Assembly (NCBI GenBank): GCA_002422125.1
Contig: DITF01000032.1
Span: 1 to 14,985 of the forward strand
Direction of reading: 5' to 3'
From: a bacterium UBP17_UBA6191
GTDB lineage: Bacteria; Muiribacteriota; UBA6191
Length of the DNA: 14,985 nucleotides
In this document: positions 1 to 6,274 of the stretch, piece after piece
Numbering within the stretch: position 1 is the first letter of the stretch
Layout: the number at the start of each line of letters is the position of its first letter
The notes under the pieces: model-generated
What the model saw: only the letters and a program-made list of their open reading frames with translations
Database searches by the model: none
What the model was told of the DNA's origin: nothing
Program-made: the position numbers and the translations under genes

Positions 1-145
1 GACTAAGATAATCAAAAAGGGAAGAGTAGCCAAGTTCCAGATAGAGCTTCGTGAAATCGGCCTCAAGAACCAAATCAATTAAAATGGCTTCCTGTTTTCT
101 GTACTCTTTGACGCTTTGTATGATTTTTAGATGTAGTGATTGCAT
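1..145 (-). CDS. HNH endonuclease family protein, N-terminal part (runs off left edge)
   Basis: This is the first 48 codons of a gene reading leftward out of the window. The ATG is the only usable start, because an in-frame TAG lies upstream with no ATG, GTG or TTG in between. The translation is a helical stretch (residues 1-30) followed by LYLELGYSSLFDYLS at the cut edge. That LELGYSSLFDY signature is, from memory of the family, the N-terminal mark of DUF222-like/HNH endonucleases that are multi-copy in Bdellovibrio-type genomes. The catalytic HNH domain would lie at the missing C-terminus. There is no clear Shine-Dalgarno sequence before the ATG. A promoter candidate sits about 60 nt upstream, so the gene is probably transcribed apart from the operon ending at 425. 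I am fairly confident of the family; the function (DNA nuclease, possibly selfish or defensive) is inferred. Confidence 0.7.
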   Translation of the reverse strand, partial: MQSLHLKIIQSVKEYRKQEAILIDLVLEADFTKLYLELGYSSLFDYLS

Positions 146-424
146 GGAATTAATTTTATCATGGGGTTTTTGGGCTTCTTCAGAGGCGCTAAAAACTGGA
201 AAACTCTAGAATTTGGTAGTTTTTTGTCAAAGTGCCTGAGTTTGCGTAACCACAGTCAAAAATAGGGCATGAAACACTGGATTTTTCCAATGGAACTGGC
301 CAACCTACAAATGACCCCCAAAAATCTGTCAAATGATTTTTAAACAAATCTTTCGTGACTGGTGAGTATTTTTCAAGATGAACCAAGCCCGTGACAGATT
401 GGGTGATGACCTGGTATCCATATC
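146..424. other. Intergenic region between ppa and the left-edge HNH gene
   Basis: This 279-bp gap is the longest non-coding stretch inside the window. It holds the promoter at 203-230. It also holds an AT-rich perfect inverted repeat: AAAAATC at 320-326 and GATTTTT at 335-341 with an 8-nt loop. That hairpin could act as a weak transcription stop about 85 nt past ppa, although it lacks a GC-rich stem. A second inverted repeat, TTCCA-A-TGGAA, lies at 285-295. An open frame of 81 codons crosses the region on the minus strand, but it starts at TTG, has no ribosome-binding site and resembles nothing I know, so I do not call it a gene. Confidence 0.35.
203..230 (-). promoter_or_regulatory. Sigma-70-like promoter for the left-edge HNH gene
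   Basis: On the minus strand there is a perfect TTGACA -35 box (225-230), a 16-nt spacer, and TAGAGT (203-208), which matches the TATAAT -10 consensus at 4 of 6 positions. Transcription would start near 196, giving a leader of about 50 nt before the ATG at 145. The boxes are seen directly; promoter activity is inferred. Confidence 0.4.
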
Positions 425-970
425 TTATGACCAATTCACCGTATCTTTCCTCATCTGATCATACAACTGGCAGCTTTCATGCAAAGATTGGATCGCAGCC
501 AGTCGGCCCTTCATTTCCATTACAGTGACTTTTTTGCCTTGTAATTCCTTGTAGGTTTCCAAAAAGTGTTTTAGCTCTCTTAAGGTGTGGGGAGGGATAT
601 CTTCCATATCACGGTACTCGTCAAAACGGGGATCGCCTGTGTATACGGACAGGAGTTTGTCATCGCCTTCCGATGAGTCTTCCATGCAGATGACCCCAAT
701 GATTCTGACTTTGACGATGGTCATGGGTACAATCGGAAAGGAGCCTAAAACAAAAATATCCATAGGATCGTTGTCATGCCATAGGGTGCGCGGGATAAAA
801 CCATAGTCGGCTGGATAATGCACGGCTGAGTAAAGCACCCGGTCCATTTTTAAAAGACCTGTTTCTTTATCAATTTCGTATTTAACCTGGGAACCCTTGG
901 ATATTTCAATTATGGCTCGGCAATCGCCTTCTAAGGAAATTTCCGGGTCTATATCATGCCATGGATGCAT
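425..970 (-). CDS. ppa: Inorganic pyrophosphatase (family I, soluble)
   Basis: Hydrolyses pyrophosphate to two phosphates in the cytoplasm, pulling biosynthetic reactions forward. The protein is 181 aa, the usual bacterial length. It carries KGSQVKYEID (25-34), YPADYGFIPRT (52-62), the family signature DNDPMDI with metal ligands D66, D68 and D71, and a second acidic cluster with D98, D103 and K105. These correspond to E. coli D65/D67/D70/D97/D102/K104, so the enzyme should be active. I chose the ATG at 970 because a strong GGAGGT lies 4 nt before it; a TTG four codons upstream is in frame but would bury that site in the coding sequence. It is the last gene of the 13-gene run, 24 nt after the DUF423 gene, the widest gap in the run. 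Removal of the pyrophosphate released by FolP upstream is a plausible reason for its place here, but that link is inference. Confidence 0.95.
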   Translation of the reverse strand: MHPWHDIDPEISLEGDCRAIIEISKGSQVKYEIDKETGLLKMDRVLYSAVHYPADYGFIPRTLWHDNDPMDIFVLGSFPIVPMTIVKVRIIGVICMEDSSEGDDKLLSVYTGDPRFDEYRDMEDIPPHTLRELKHFLETYKELQGKKVTVMEMKGRLAAIQSLHESCQLYDQMRKDTVNWS

Positions 971-974
971 TCTT

Positions 975-980
975 ACCTCC
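975..980 (-). promoter_or_regulatory. Strong ribosome binding site of ppa
   Basis: GGAGGT on the minus strand, with AAGA between it and the ATG at 970. It decides the start codon of ppa. It is the clearest Shine-Dalgarno sequence in the operon, where most genes instead rely on overlap with the gene before them. Confidence 0.75.
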
Positions 981-994
981 AAAATAGCTAAACT

Positions 995-1366
995 TTAATC
1001 AAACCGTAACCCATACCAGACAACCAAAAACCAGCCCACCAAAAAGAGAGTACCGCCTATGGGAGTGATGGGGCCAAGCCAGCGAGGGCCCCCATTGGCG
1101 AGCCAGTAAAGGCTTCCCGAAAAAAAGAGGATTCCGATAATAAAACAAATGCCAGCGGCCTTAAGAAGTGGATCGGCAATGCCTAAACGGTAAGCAAGGC
1201 CAAGAAATAGCAAAGCCAGACTGTGTAAAAACTGATAGTGTACCCCGGTTTGAAACACAGCTAAAGAATGTTCGCTTAAGCGAGCCTTAAGGCCGTGAGC
1301 AGCAAAAGCCCCAAGCACTACTCCCAGTAACATTCCTGCGGCTCCTGCCGAAAAAAACCACCTCAT
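995..1366 (-). CDS. DUF423 (YgdD-like) inner-membrane protein
   Basis: A 123-aa, strongly hydrophobic protein with four predicted membrane segments: roughly residues 4-24, 44-62, 67-86 and 98-119. It fits DUF423/YgdD by the GAFAAHGLKARL motif (19-30), the FQTGVHYQFLHSLALL segment, FSGSLYWL, and the C-terminal LGPITPIGGTLFLVGW. The function of this family is unknown. The start ATG overlaps the stop of the preceding glutathione peroxidase gene in an ATGA (1363-1366), which indicates translational coupling. Length and topology are normal for the family, and nothing looks broken. Confidence 0.88.
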   Translation of the reverse strand: MRWFFSAGAAGMLLGVVLGAFAAHGLKARLSEHSLAVFQTGVHYQFLHSLALLFLGLAYRLGIADPLLKAAGICFIIGILFFSGSLYWLANGGPRWLGPITPIGGTLFLVGWFLVVWYGLRFD

Positions 1367-1839
1367 AACAAGGATTCGATCTGAGGGATCATCTGTATGG
1401 GAGTGGTGGCGGGACCAAAACGAAAACGAACCTGACCCTGTTTATCAATTAAAAACTTGGTGAAGTTCCATTTAATCAGTCCATGGGCCTCGGAATTTGG
1501 CTGGACGGAAGAAAGCCATTCAAACAAAGGATTCATTCCAATAGGCAGCATGGAAGACTTTTCCATCATGGGGAAATCAATCCGATAATCGGCCTCGTAG
1601 GCACACAGAATTTCCTCAGAGTCTCCAGGCTCCTGAAACAAAAAGGAATTGGAGGGAAAACCCAGCACTAATAAACCACGATCCCGATACTCTTCGTGCA
1701 GTTTTTGCAGTTCGTTCATTTGGGGTGTATAGCCGCATTTTCGGGCGATATTTACCACTAGGCAAACCTTATCTTTGGCAGAAGCTAAAGAATAATCAAG
1801 CCCCTGTAAGGTCTTGAAAGAAAAATCATAAAACTGCAT
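1363..1839 (-). CDS. Glutathione peroxidase-family thiol peroxidase
   Basis: Reduces hydrogen peroxide or lipid hydroperoxides through a cysteine; most bacterial Cys-type members use thioredoxin rather than glutathione. The protein is 158 aa from the ATG at 1839, which has AAGGA about 9 nt before it; the open frame extends further upstream but into the preceding gene. Visible motifs: NIARKCGYTPQ with peroxidatic C35, FLFQEPGD with Q69, and KWNFTKFLID with W124 and N125, so the catalytic tetrad is complete. No membrane segment or signal peptide is seen, so it is likely cytoplasmic. Two oddities: the usual FPCNQF is FPSNSF, and the candidate resolving cysteine, C79 in EEILCAYEADY, sits two residues before its usual column. 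It starts 5 nt after the lipoprotein gene. Confidence 0.92.
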   Translation of the reverse strand: MQFYDFSFKTLQGLDYSLASAKDKVCLVVNIARKCGYTPQMNELQKLHEEYRDRGLLVLGFPSNSFLFQEPGDSEEILCAYEADYRIDFPMMEKSSMLPIGMNPLFEWLSSVQPNSEAHGLIKWNFTKFLIDKQGQVRFRFGPATTPIQMIPQIESLL

Positions 1840-1844
1840 AAATA

Positions 1845-2300
1845 TTATTCCTTGTTCTGAGGTGTAAAGTCTTGGAGTTCCCCATTTTTCGAGGGAGTTA
1901 CAATCTCGGCAGATCTTAGTGCGATCTGCCATTGATTATCGTTCCATTTGAGCTGAAGGTAATCGGTGATTTGATCTCTCTTAAAATAGATTCTTTCCAA
2001 GAGGTGCTTTTGCACAGGCTCTACGCGCACAAACTGGGGAGGTACTTTTTTTGTCTGCTCGGCCAAAGCCCCAATGCCTTTATCAAAGCTACCATAATCT
2101 CTTTGAAATTCTTCCTGCAAGTAGGCCCAGGATTCTCTGGTCAAAAGCATCTGAAGACTGCGAACATCACCACTGGAACAGGCTTTCACAAACATATCAA
2201 ATGTGCTTTTAGGATCAGGGCGGGAGTCAGTAAAACAGCCACAAACACACAAGCTCAAAACGAGAGAACAGAAAAGCTTAATTGGAACGGCGCGACTCAT
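1845..2300 (-). CDS. Putative lipoprotein with an NTF2/DUF4878-like domain
   Basis: A 151-aa protein with a lipoprotein signal: residues 1-21 are basic then hydrophobic (SRAVPIK, then LFCSLVLSLCV) and end in V-C-G-C, making C22 the likely acylated residue. The mature part begins TDSRPDPKSTFDMFVKACSSGD and contains a stretch (about 35-140) with an N-terminal helical FVKACSSGDVRSLQMLL segment and a strand-rich end, LQLKWNDNQWQIA. This pattern recalls small NTF2-fold lipoproteins such as DUF4878, but I cannot confirm the family. I chose the ATG at 2300, which lies 23 nt inside the end of the preceding gene, because the signal peptide begins there; longer frames run on inside the upstream coding sequence. 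Function unknown; probably anchored in an envelope membrane. Confidence 0.7.
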   Translation of the reverse strand: MSRAVPIKLFCSLVLSLCVCGCFTDSRPDPKSTFDMFVKACSSGDVRSLQMLLTRESWAYLQEEFQRDYGSFDKGIGALAEQTKKVPPQFVRVEPVQKHLLERIYFKRDQITDYLQLKWNDNQWQIALRSAEIVTPSKNGELQDFTPQNKE

Positions 2301-3846
2301 GAACAATCTCTTCTCCCTCAGGCGCACCCTGCCTTGACAGGGCCAGATTCCGATACCAGTCCAACCAATAAAAGCGTTGCGGGTATTTATGATTATGCTC
2401 CGCAATCGTTTTTACCAGCCTCTCATTCCATTCTTTATACACGGGCTTTTCTGTGCGGATACTCAAAAAATCCAAAAACTGCAACAGTCTGGCATGTTCT
2501 CTGACAAAATACAGAGGATACTGATACAAACGGGGATGAGCGGCAATGGTCTGTAAGGGTGTGTCACAAAACATTTTGGCATCTGGGTCATAAAACCCTT
2601 TCACAAAGGCTTCAAACAAAGATTCCATACGGGCCAAAAAGACTTTTTTATCAACCGCTTCCAACTGAAACATCAACTGCAGTAAAGAAAAGTATTCAAT
2701 CTGGGTTTCAAAATTGGAAAACTCGCGACTGGGAGTAAAATAGATCAATCCATCTTCTTGGGCATACCGAGTCATGAGATTGGCAAACCTATCCTGCCTG
2801 GTTTTTGGCAGGGCATCCTCACCTAAAAACTGAATCTCGGATGGGAGCATCAGGCCTCTGGCAATCAGAACCTCCATCTTGTAAAGCACCTTCAAATATA
2901 AAATCTGGGAAATTGCCAAATCAAATCGTCTGGGAGCGGGAGGAAAATATTTTAATCTTTCACGAAGCTCCATCTTAAAATAATTTTTAGAAGCATAACC
3001 TGTGGACCAAGCATCCTGATGATCCAGGGCCAAATCTCGCTTTAATACCCTTAAGCTCTTTAACAGTGCCTGCTTAAACTCAGGGTTTCTGGTCTTAAGA
3101 TAAAAATCCAACAGCATTTCCATGAGCTTAAAGTTAAAAAATGCGTATTTACTCTCAGCAAACCAGGTGGAAAAACCACGAGGCATAAAAAAAGACCCTT
3201 CCACAAAGTCAAAGTTTTCAGAACGAACCCACTGCAACAATTGATCCTCATAGTCCAGAAAATGCCGATGCGTTCTGGGAAGAGATAAAATATAGCGACC
3301 CAAGTCCAGGGATATATGATTGGGAAGATTCATGGTTGAATCCAAAACTTCCTGCACACTACCAAAGCTCAGATGGCTTTCCGACTGCTTTTGAAAGTCT
3401 AAAAGAGCTCGTTTTAAGGTGCTACGATCCGATGAGTAGGCATTCAAAACATTCTTAAGTAAAGGTAAAACCTCATCCTTATTAGGTTTTGTTGCCCCCA
3501 GATAAATCCTTCCTTCCCAATCCATCACAAAAAAGCCCGGAATGGTGGGAATGGAATAGCGAATAGACAAAGAGGGATTCAGATCATAATCCATCAGGGC
3601 CAGAATAACGCGGTTTTTCAGAATTTCCACATACTCTTTGTCCTGAATAACATCGGTCAGAAATTGCCGCGATTCCAGGCAGACATCAGAGCCAATAAAC
3701 AGAAATATCAGCTTATCTTCAGATTCAGCTCGTGAAAATGTCTCTTCACTTAAGGCATAGGGGTCTTTACCCGAATACTCCTCGTCGTTAGACCAAAGAG
3801 GAATCAAAAGCAAAAGAGTTAAAAGATATTTCCACATCACAATCAC
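2278..3846 (-). CDS. Secreted protein: degenerate thioredoxin domain plus helical (DUF255/YyaL-like) region
   Basis: A 522-aa protein that opens with a signal peptide (hydrophobic YLLTLLLLIPLW, residues 7-18). Residues about 30-140 form a thioredoxin-like domain of the DUF255/YyaL type: ALSEETFSRAESEDKLIFLF, then SDVCLES, and a later SIPTIPGFFVMDWEGRIYLG with the cis-Pro region. The CxxC pair is reduced to C56-L-E-S59, so ordinary disulfide exchange is unlikely. Residues about 165-500 are almost all helical, rich in aromatic and Leu residues, and could be the alpha/alpha toroid seen in YyaL or epimerase-like proteins; this part is inference. The start is uncertain: GTG at 3846 has a weak AGTGG 8 nt upstream, with GTG at 3840 and ATG at 3837 as alternatives. 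It follows folK by 3 nt. No enzyme activity can be assigned. Confidence 0.72.
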   Translation of the reverse strand: MIVMWKYLLTLLLLIPLWSNDEEYSGKDPYALSEETFSRAESEDKLIFLFIGSDVCLESRQFLTDVIQDKEYVEILKNRVILALMDYDLNPSLSIRYSIPTIPGFFVMDWEGRIYLGATKPNKDEVLPLLKNVLNAYSSDRSTLKRALLDFQKQSESHLSFGSVQEVLDSTMNLPNHISLDLGRYILSLPRTHRHFLDYEDQLLQWVRSENFDFVEGSFFMPRGFSTWFAESKYAFFNFKLMEMLLDFYLKTRNPEFKQALLKSLRVLKRDLALDHQDAWSTGYASKNYFKMELRERLKYFPPAPRRFDLAISQILYLKVLYKMEVLIARGLMLPSEIQFLGEDALPKTRQDRFANLMTRYAQEDGLIYFTPSREFSNFETQIEYFSLLQLMFQLEAVDKKVFLARMESLFEAFVKGFYDPDAKMFCDTPLQTIAAHPRLYQYPLYFVREHARLLQFLDFLSIRTEKPVYKEWNERLVKTIAEHNHKYPQRFYWLDWYRNLALSRQGAPEGEEIVHESRRSN

Positions 3847-3849
3847 GAA

Positions 3850-4374
3850 TTATACCACTTTTTTGATTGGCTTACCGTCCCAGCCCAGCATATTTCCATT
3901 CAGGGTCTGGATCTTGGCTTTAGGTAGCAACTCCCGCATTTCAAGGGCTACTAGAGGATGTTTTAGATGAGGGGCAATTTCCACCAGAGGAGCTAAGACA
4001 AAATCTCTATGCAGCAAACCGGGATGAGGCAAAGTCAAAATCTCAGTATTCATCAGGAGTCCACCCATAATCAATAGATCCAGATCCAAAGTTCTAGGAC
4101 CATTGACAATCTCCCTTTGTCTGCCTGCCTGTTCTTCAATCTTATGTAACCTAGCCAAGAGTTCCAATGGATCCAAGGGAGTCTGAATACAAATCACCGC
4201 ATTATAAAATGCCGGCTGATCTTCCACTCCCCAAGGTTTGGTCTCATAAATTGAGGAAGCCAGCCTTAGGCTCCCAACTGTGGATAATTCCCACAGGGCT
4301 TTGGACAGATAAAATAATCGATCCCCCTGATTTGAGCCCAGACCAATCCAAGCATCCATTACAGTTTCATGCAT
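3850..4374 (-). CDS. folK: 2-amino-4-hydroxy-6-hydroxymethyldihydropteridine pyrophosphokinase (HPPK)
   Basis: Transfers pyrophosphate from ATP to 6-hydroxymethyl-7,8-dihydropterin, giving the substrate of dihydropteroate synthase. The protein is 174 aa, within the usual range. It has the start motif AWIGLGSNQGDR (8-19), SSIYETKPWG (40-49), DQPAFYNAV, and the HPPK signature NGPRTLDLDLLI (91-102) with Mg-binding D97 and D99 and the conserved R94. LPHPGLLHRDFVLAPLVEI follows. I chose the ATG at 4374: it overlaps the TGA of the folP-folB gene by 8 nt (ATGCATGA) and has GGGG about 6 nt upstream. A GTG at 4386 and an ATG at 4359 are also possible. The overlap implies translational coupling to the fused enzyme catalysing the steps before and after it. 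Confidence 0.95.
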   Translation of the reverse strand: MHETVMDAWIGLGSNQGDRLFYLSKALWELSTVGSLRLASSIYETKPWGVEDQPAFYNAVICIQTPLDPLELLARLHKIEEQAGRQREIVNGPRTLDLDLLIMGGLLMNTEILTLPHPGLLHRDFVLAPLVEIAPHLKHPLVALEMRELLPKAKIQTLNGNMLGWDGKPIKKVV

Positions 4375-5512
4375 TAAAAACCCCACGAACAGAAATTTTT
4401 CCCAGCTTTAAGGTTTTCTGATACCTCGGCTTCTCGACTTCTACTGCCACCCGCACTAACTTGAATCGCTGACCCAGATATTGGGATAAATCGCTCACAA
4501 AAGATTCCAGAGTCTTTTTCTGATTGGTCTGACAATATTCACGAACGGCATTGACTACCAGAACATAATCAAGTCCATCCTTCAGATTATCTGTTTGGCA
4601 AACCCGTAAAAAATCCCCCCAAATTTCCAGATGAACAATCAGATCCTGCAACACTCCCTTTTCTTCGGCTAATACCCCAATTTCCGTCTGTACCTCAATG
4701 CCACTCAGATGTATGGAGGGACTTCGCACGGACTGGGGATGCAAAAAATCGGCCACAGTTAAGGCCTGTCTGGTTTCGGCTACATCATGAACCCGAAGCA
4801 CCTGCACCCCGCAGTTTTTAGCATGAATTGCCATGGCTAAAGAGCCGGGTAGCCTATCTTGAGGCAGCAAATCGGGATTCTTAGTCATTTTGGCAATCAG
4901 GGACTTTCTTGACACCCCCAAAAGCACCCCACTGCCTAATTCTCTAAAGCGATTTAAATGATTTAACAAAAGAATATTTTGGTCTAGATTTTTACCAAAG
5001 CCAATGCCGGGGTCTACCCAGACATTTGGCAAGTCAAACTGCTGCCAATCCGTTTTTTTTTCTAAAAAATAATCATAGATTTCGGTCACAACATCCTGGT
5101 ATTGTGTCATTTCCTGCATGATTTTAGGCGGGGCGGGAGTATGCATCAAACACAATCCAGCTTGGTATTTTTCGGCCAGAATATAAAGCTCCCGACTGCC
5201 CCCATAAATATCATTGATCATGTGAGCCCCATGTTTTAGGGCTTCGGCCTGAACCTCTAGCTTGCAGGAATCCACCGAAATCTGCACCCGATCTTTGGGA
5301 ATTGCCTTTAATACAGGAAGCAGTCGATTAAGTTCTTCTGTAGCTGAAACTGGATCGCTACCTGGCCTTGTGCTCTCAGCGCCAATATCAATTATATCGG
5401 CACCAGCCAAAACCAAGGCATCAAACTGCTTTAGAGCATATTCCAGACAGTTATGCCGCCCTCCGTCATAAAAGGAGTCCGGTGTCAGATTTATTATTCC
5501 CATGATACGCAT
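4367..5512 (-). CDS. folP: Dihydropteroate synthase fused to dihydroneopterin aldolase (FolP-FolB)
   Basis: A 381-aa bifunctional folate enzyme. Residues 1-258 are dihydropteroate synthase (joins pABA to hydroxymethyl-dihydropterin pyrophosphate): MGIINLTPDSFYDGG, DIIDIGAESTRPGS (39-52), ISVDSCK, INDIYGG, LMHT, DPGIGFGK (167-174), LGVSRKS and a late RVHDV. Residues about 266-378 are a dihydroneopterin aldolase domain (dihydroneopterin to hydroxymethyl-dihydropterin plus glycolaldehyde): IHLSGIEVQTEIGVLAEE, DNLKDGLDYVLVV, TLESFVSDL and VEVEKPRY. Aligned by eye to S. aureus FolB, E284, Y316, E336 and K361 match E22, Y54, E74 and K100, so both halves look active. Each domain has near its normal length and no stop separates them. 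Start: ATG at 5512, 9 nt after pabC. The fused activities are steps 1 and 3 of the branch; step 2, FolK, is the next, overlapping gene. Fusion seen directly; complex formation inferred. Confidence 0.93.
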   Translation of the reverse strand: MRIMGIINLTPDSFYDGGRHNCLEYALKQFDALVLAGADIIDIGAESTRPGSDPVSATEELNRLLPVLKAIPKDRVQISVDSCKLEVQAEALKHGAHMINDIYGGSRELYILAEKYQAGLCLMHTPAPPKIMQEMTQYQDVVTEIYDYFLEKKTDWQQFDLPNVWVDPGIGFGKNLDQNILLLNHLNRFRELGSGVLLGVSRKSLIAKMTKNPDLLPQDRLPGSLAMAIHAKNCGVQVLRVHDVAETRQALTVADFLHPQSVRSPSIHLSGIEVQTEIGVLAEEKGVLQDLIVHLEIWGDFLRVCQTDNLKDGLDYVLVVNAVREYCQTNQKKTLESFVSDLSQYLGQRFKLVRVAVEVEKPRYQKTLKLGKISVRGVFNA

Positions 5513-5521
5513 GGGCGCAGT

Positions 5522-6274
5522 CTACCACCACGAGAACCCTCTACCCAAGGAGCGTCTTAAAAGACGATAAATCTGTGAGGAAGAAGACTGCCAATTGTAA
5601 TCAGGAATGCCTATGATTTGCATGGGTCCTTGCAGATGATTAAGACAAACAATTTCCCGACATTTTGACAAATCTTCTAGGCCAAGGGTTTTTTGCCTGA
5701 CCTTTTCTCCCAACGCCTTTAAGGCCTCGCCCAGACCGATTCCAGGTAAAAAGCCTGTTTTTGGCATCACAATACAATCCTCAAATCCAAATAAAAGATT
5801 GGTACTGCGGCCTTCTGTCAAACCAAATTCTTCATCCATCAAAATGGTTTCCCAATACATGCCATCACGGTTTTGCATGTCCAACAATCTTTGATAATCT
5901 AGGCTCTTAATCTCAAAAGGCCGGCGGCTGAATGGTTCAATTTTAGACCATAAACGGCGCGGCCTTGGACAATATTTTCCTATGTCAAACTGAATCACAG
6001 TATTAGTTAGACTAATCCTAATTCTTTTAGAGTATGGAAAATGCCGCACATGCCTGCCAAGACACTTATACAGGATTTGCTTGAGTATTCTGGCATCAAT
6101 TGGGACCAAATCAAGCCTGTGTGCATCAGACAATAGTCGATTAAAATGCAGATCACAGGCTGCTAGCTTATTTCCTCGCATGCCAAAGGTTGTAAAAACT
6201 CCCTGTTTCCCAAACATATTTTCAGGTACTACTGGACTACCCTGGCGGTCGTAGGCAAAGCGAAACTCAGACAT
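5522..6274 (-). CDS. pabC: 4-amino-4-deoxychorismate lyase (class IV aminotransferase family)
   Basis: A PLP enzyme that splits 4-amino-4-deoxychorismate into p-aminobenzoate and pyruvate. The 250-aa protein fits the class IV aminotransferase fold: GVFTTFGMRGNKLAACDLHF (25-44), the PLP lysine K123 in EIKSLDYQ, and LTEGRSTNLLF (152-162) with the conserved E154. FLPGIGLGEAL follows, the usual position for the PLP-phosphate contacts. Branched-chain or D-amino acid aminotransferases share this fold, but the position right after pabB-pabA and before folP makes the lyase call firm. The ATG overlaps the pabB-pabA stop by 8 nt (ATGTCTGA). The stretch around 75-110 is unusually Arg/Lys-rich for the family. 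Confidence 0.87.
   Translation of the reverse strand: MSEFRFAYDRQGSPVVPENMFGKQGVFTTFGMRGNKLAACDLHFNRLLSDAHRLDLVPIDARILKQILYKCLGRHVRHFPYSKRIRISLTNTVIQFDIGKYCPRPRRLWSKIEPFSRRPFEIKSLDYQRLLDMQNRDGMYWETILMDEEFGLTEGRSTNLLFGFEDCIVMPKTGFLPGIGLGEALKALGEKVRQKTLGLEDLSKCREIVCLNHLQGPMQIIGIPDYNWQSSSSQIYRLLRRSLGRGFSWW

Noticed and set aside
285..295. Inverted repeat TTCCA-A-TGGAA considered as an operator.
   Set aside because: Only 5-bp arms in AT-rich DNA, not placed over a promoter; easily chance.
320..341. Perfect 7-bp inverted repeat AAAAATC/GATTTTT considered as the operon terminator.
   Set aside because: The stem is entirely AT apart from one pair and lies 85 nt past ppa; too weak to call as a terminator feature by itself.
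189..434. An 81-codon minus-strand open frame between ppa and the left-edge HNH gene.
   Set aside because: It starts at TTG within the end of ppa, has no ribosome-binding site, resembles no family I know, and overlaps the best promoter candidate of the neighbouring gene.
1932..2504. A 190-codon plus-strand open frame over the lipoprotein and thioredoxin-like genes.
   Set aside because: It is antisense to two better-supported genes with signal sequences and overlap-coupled starts; its translation shows no domain.
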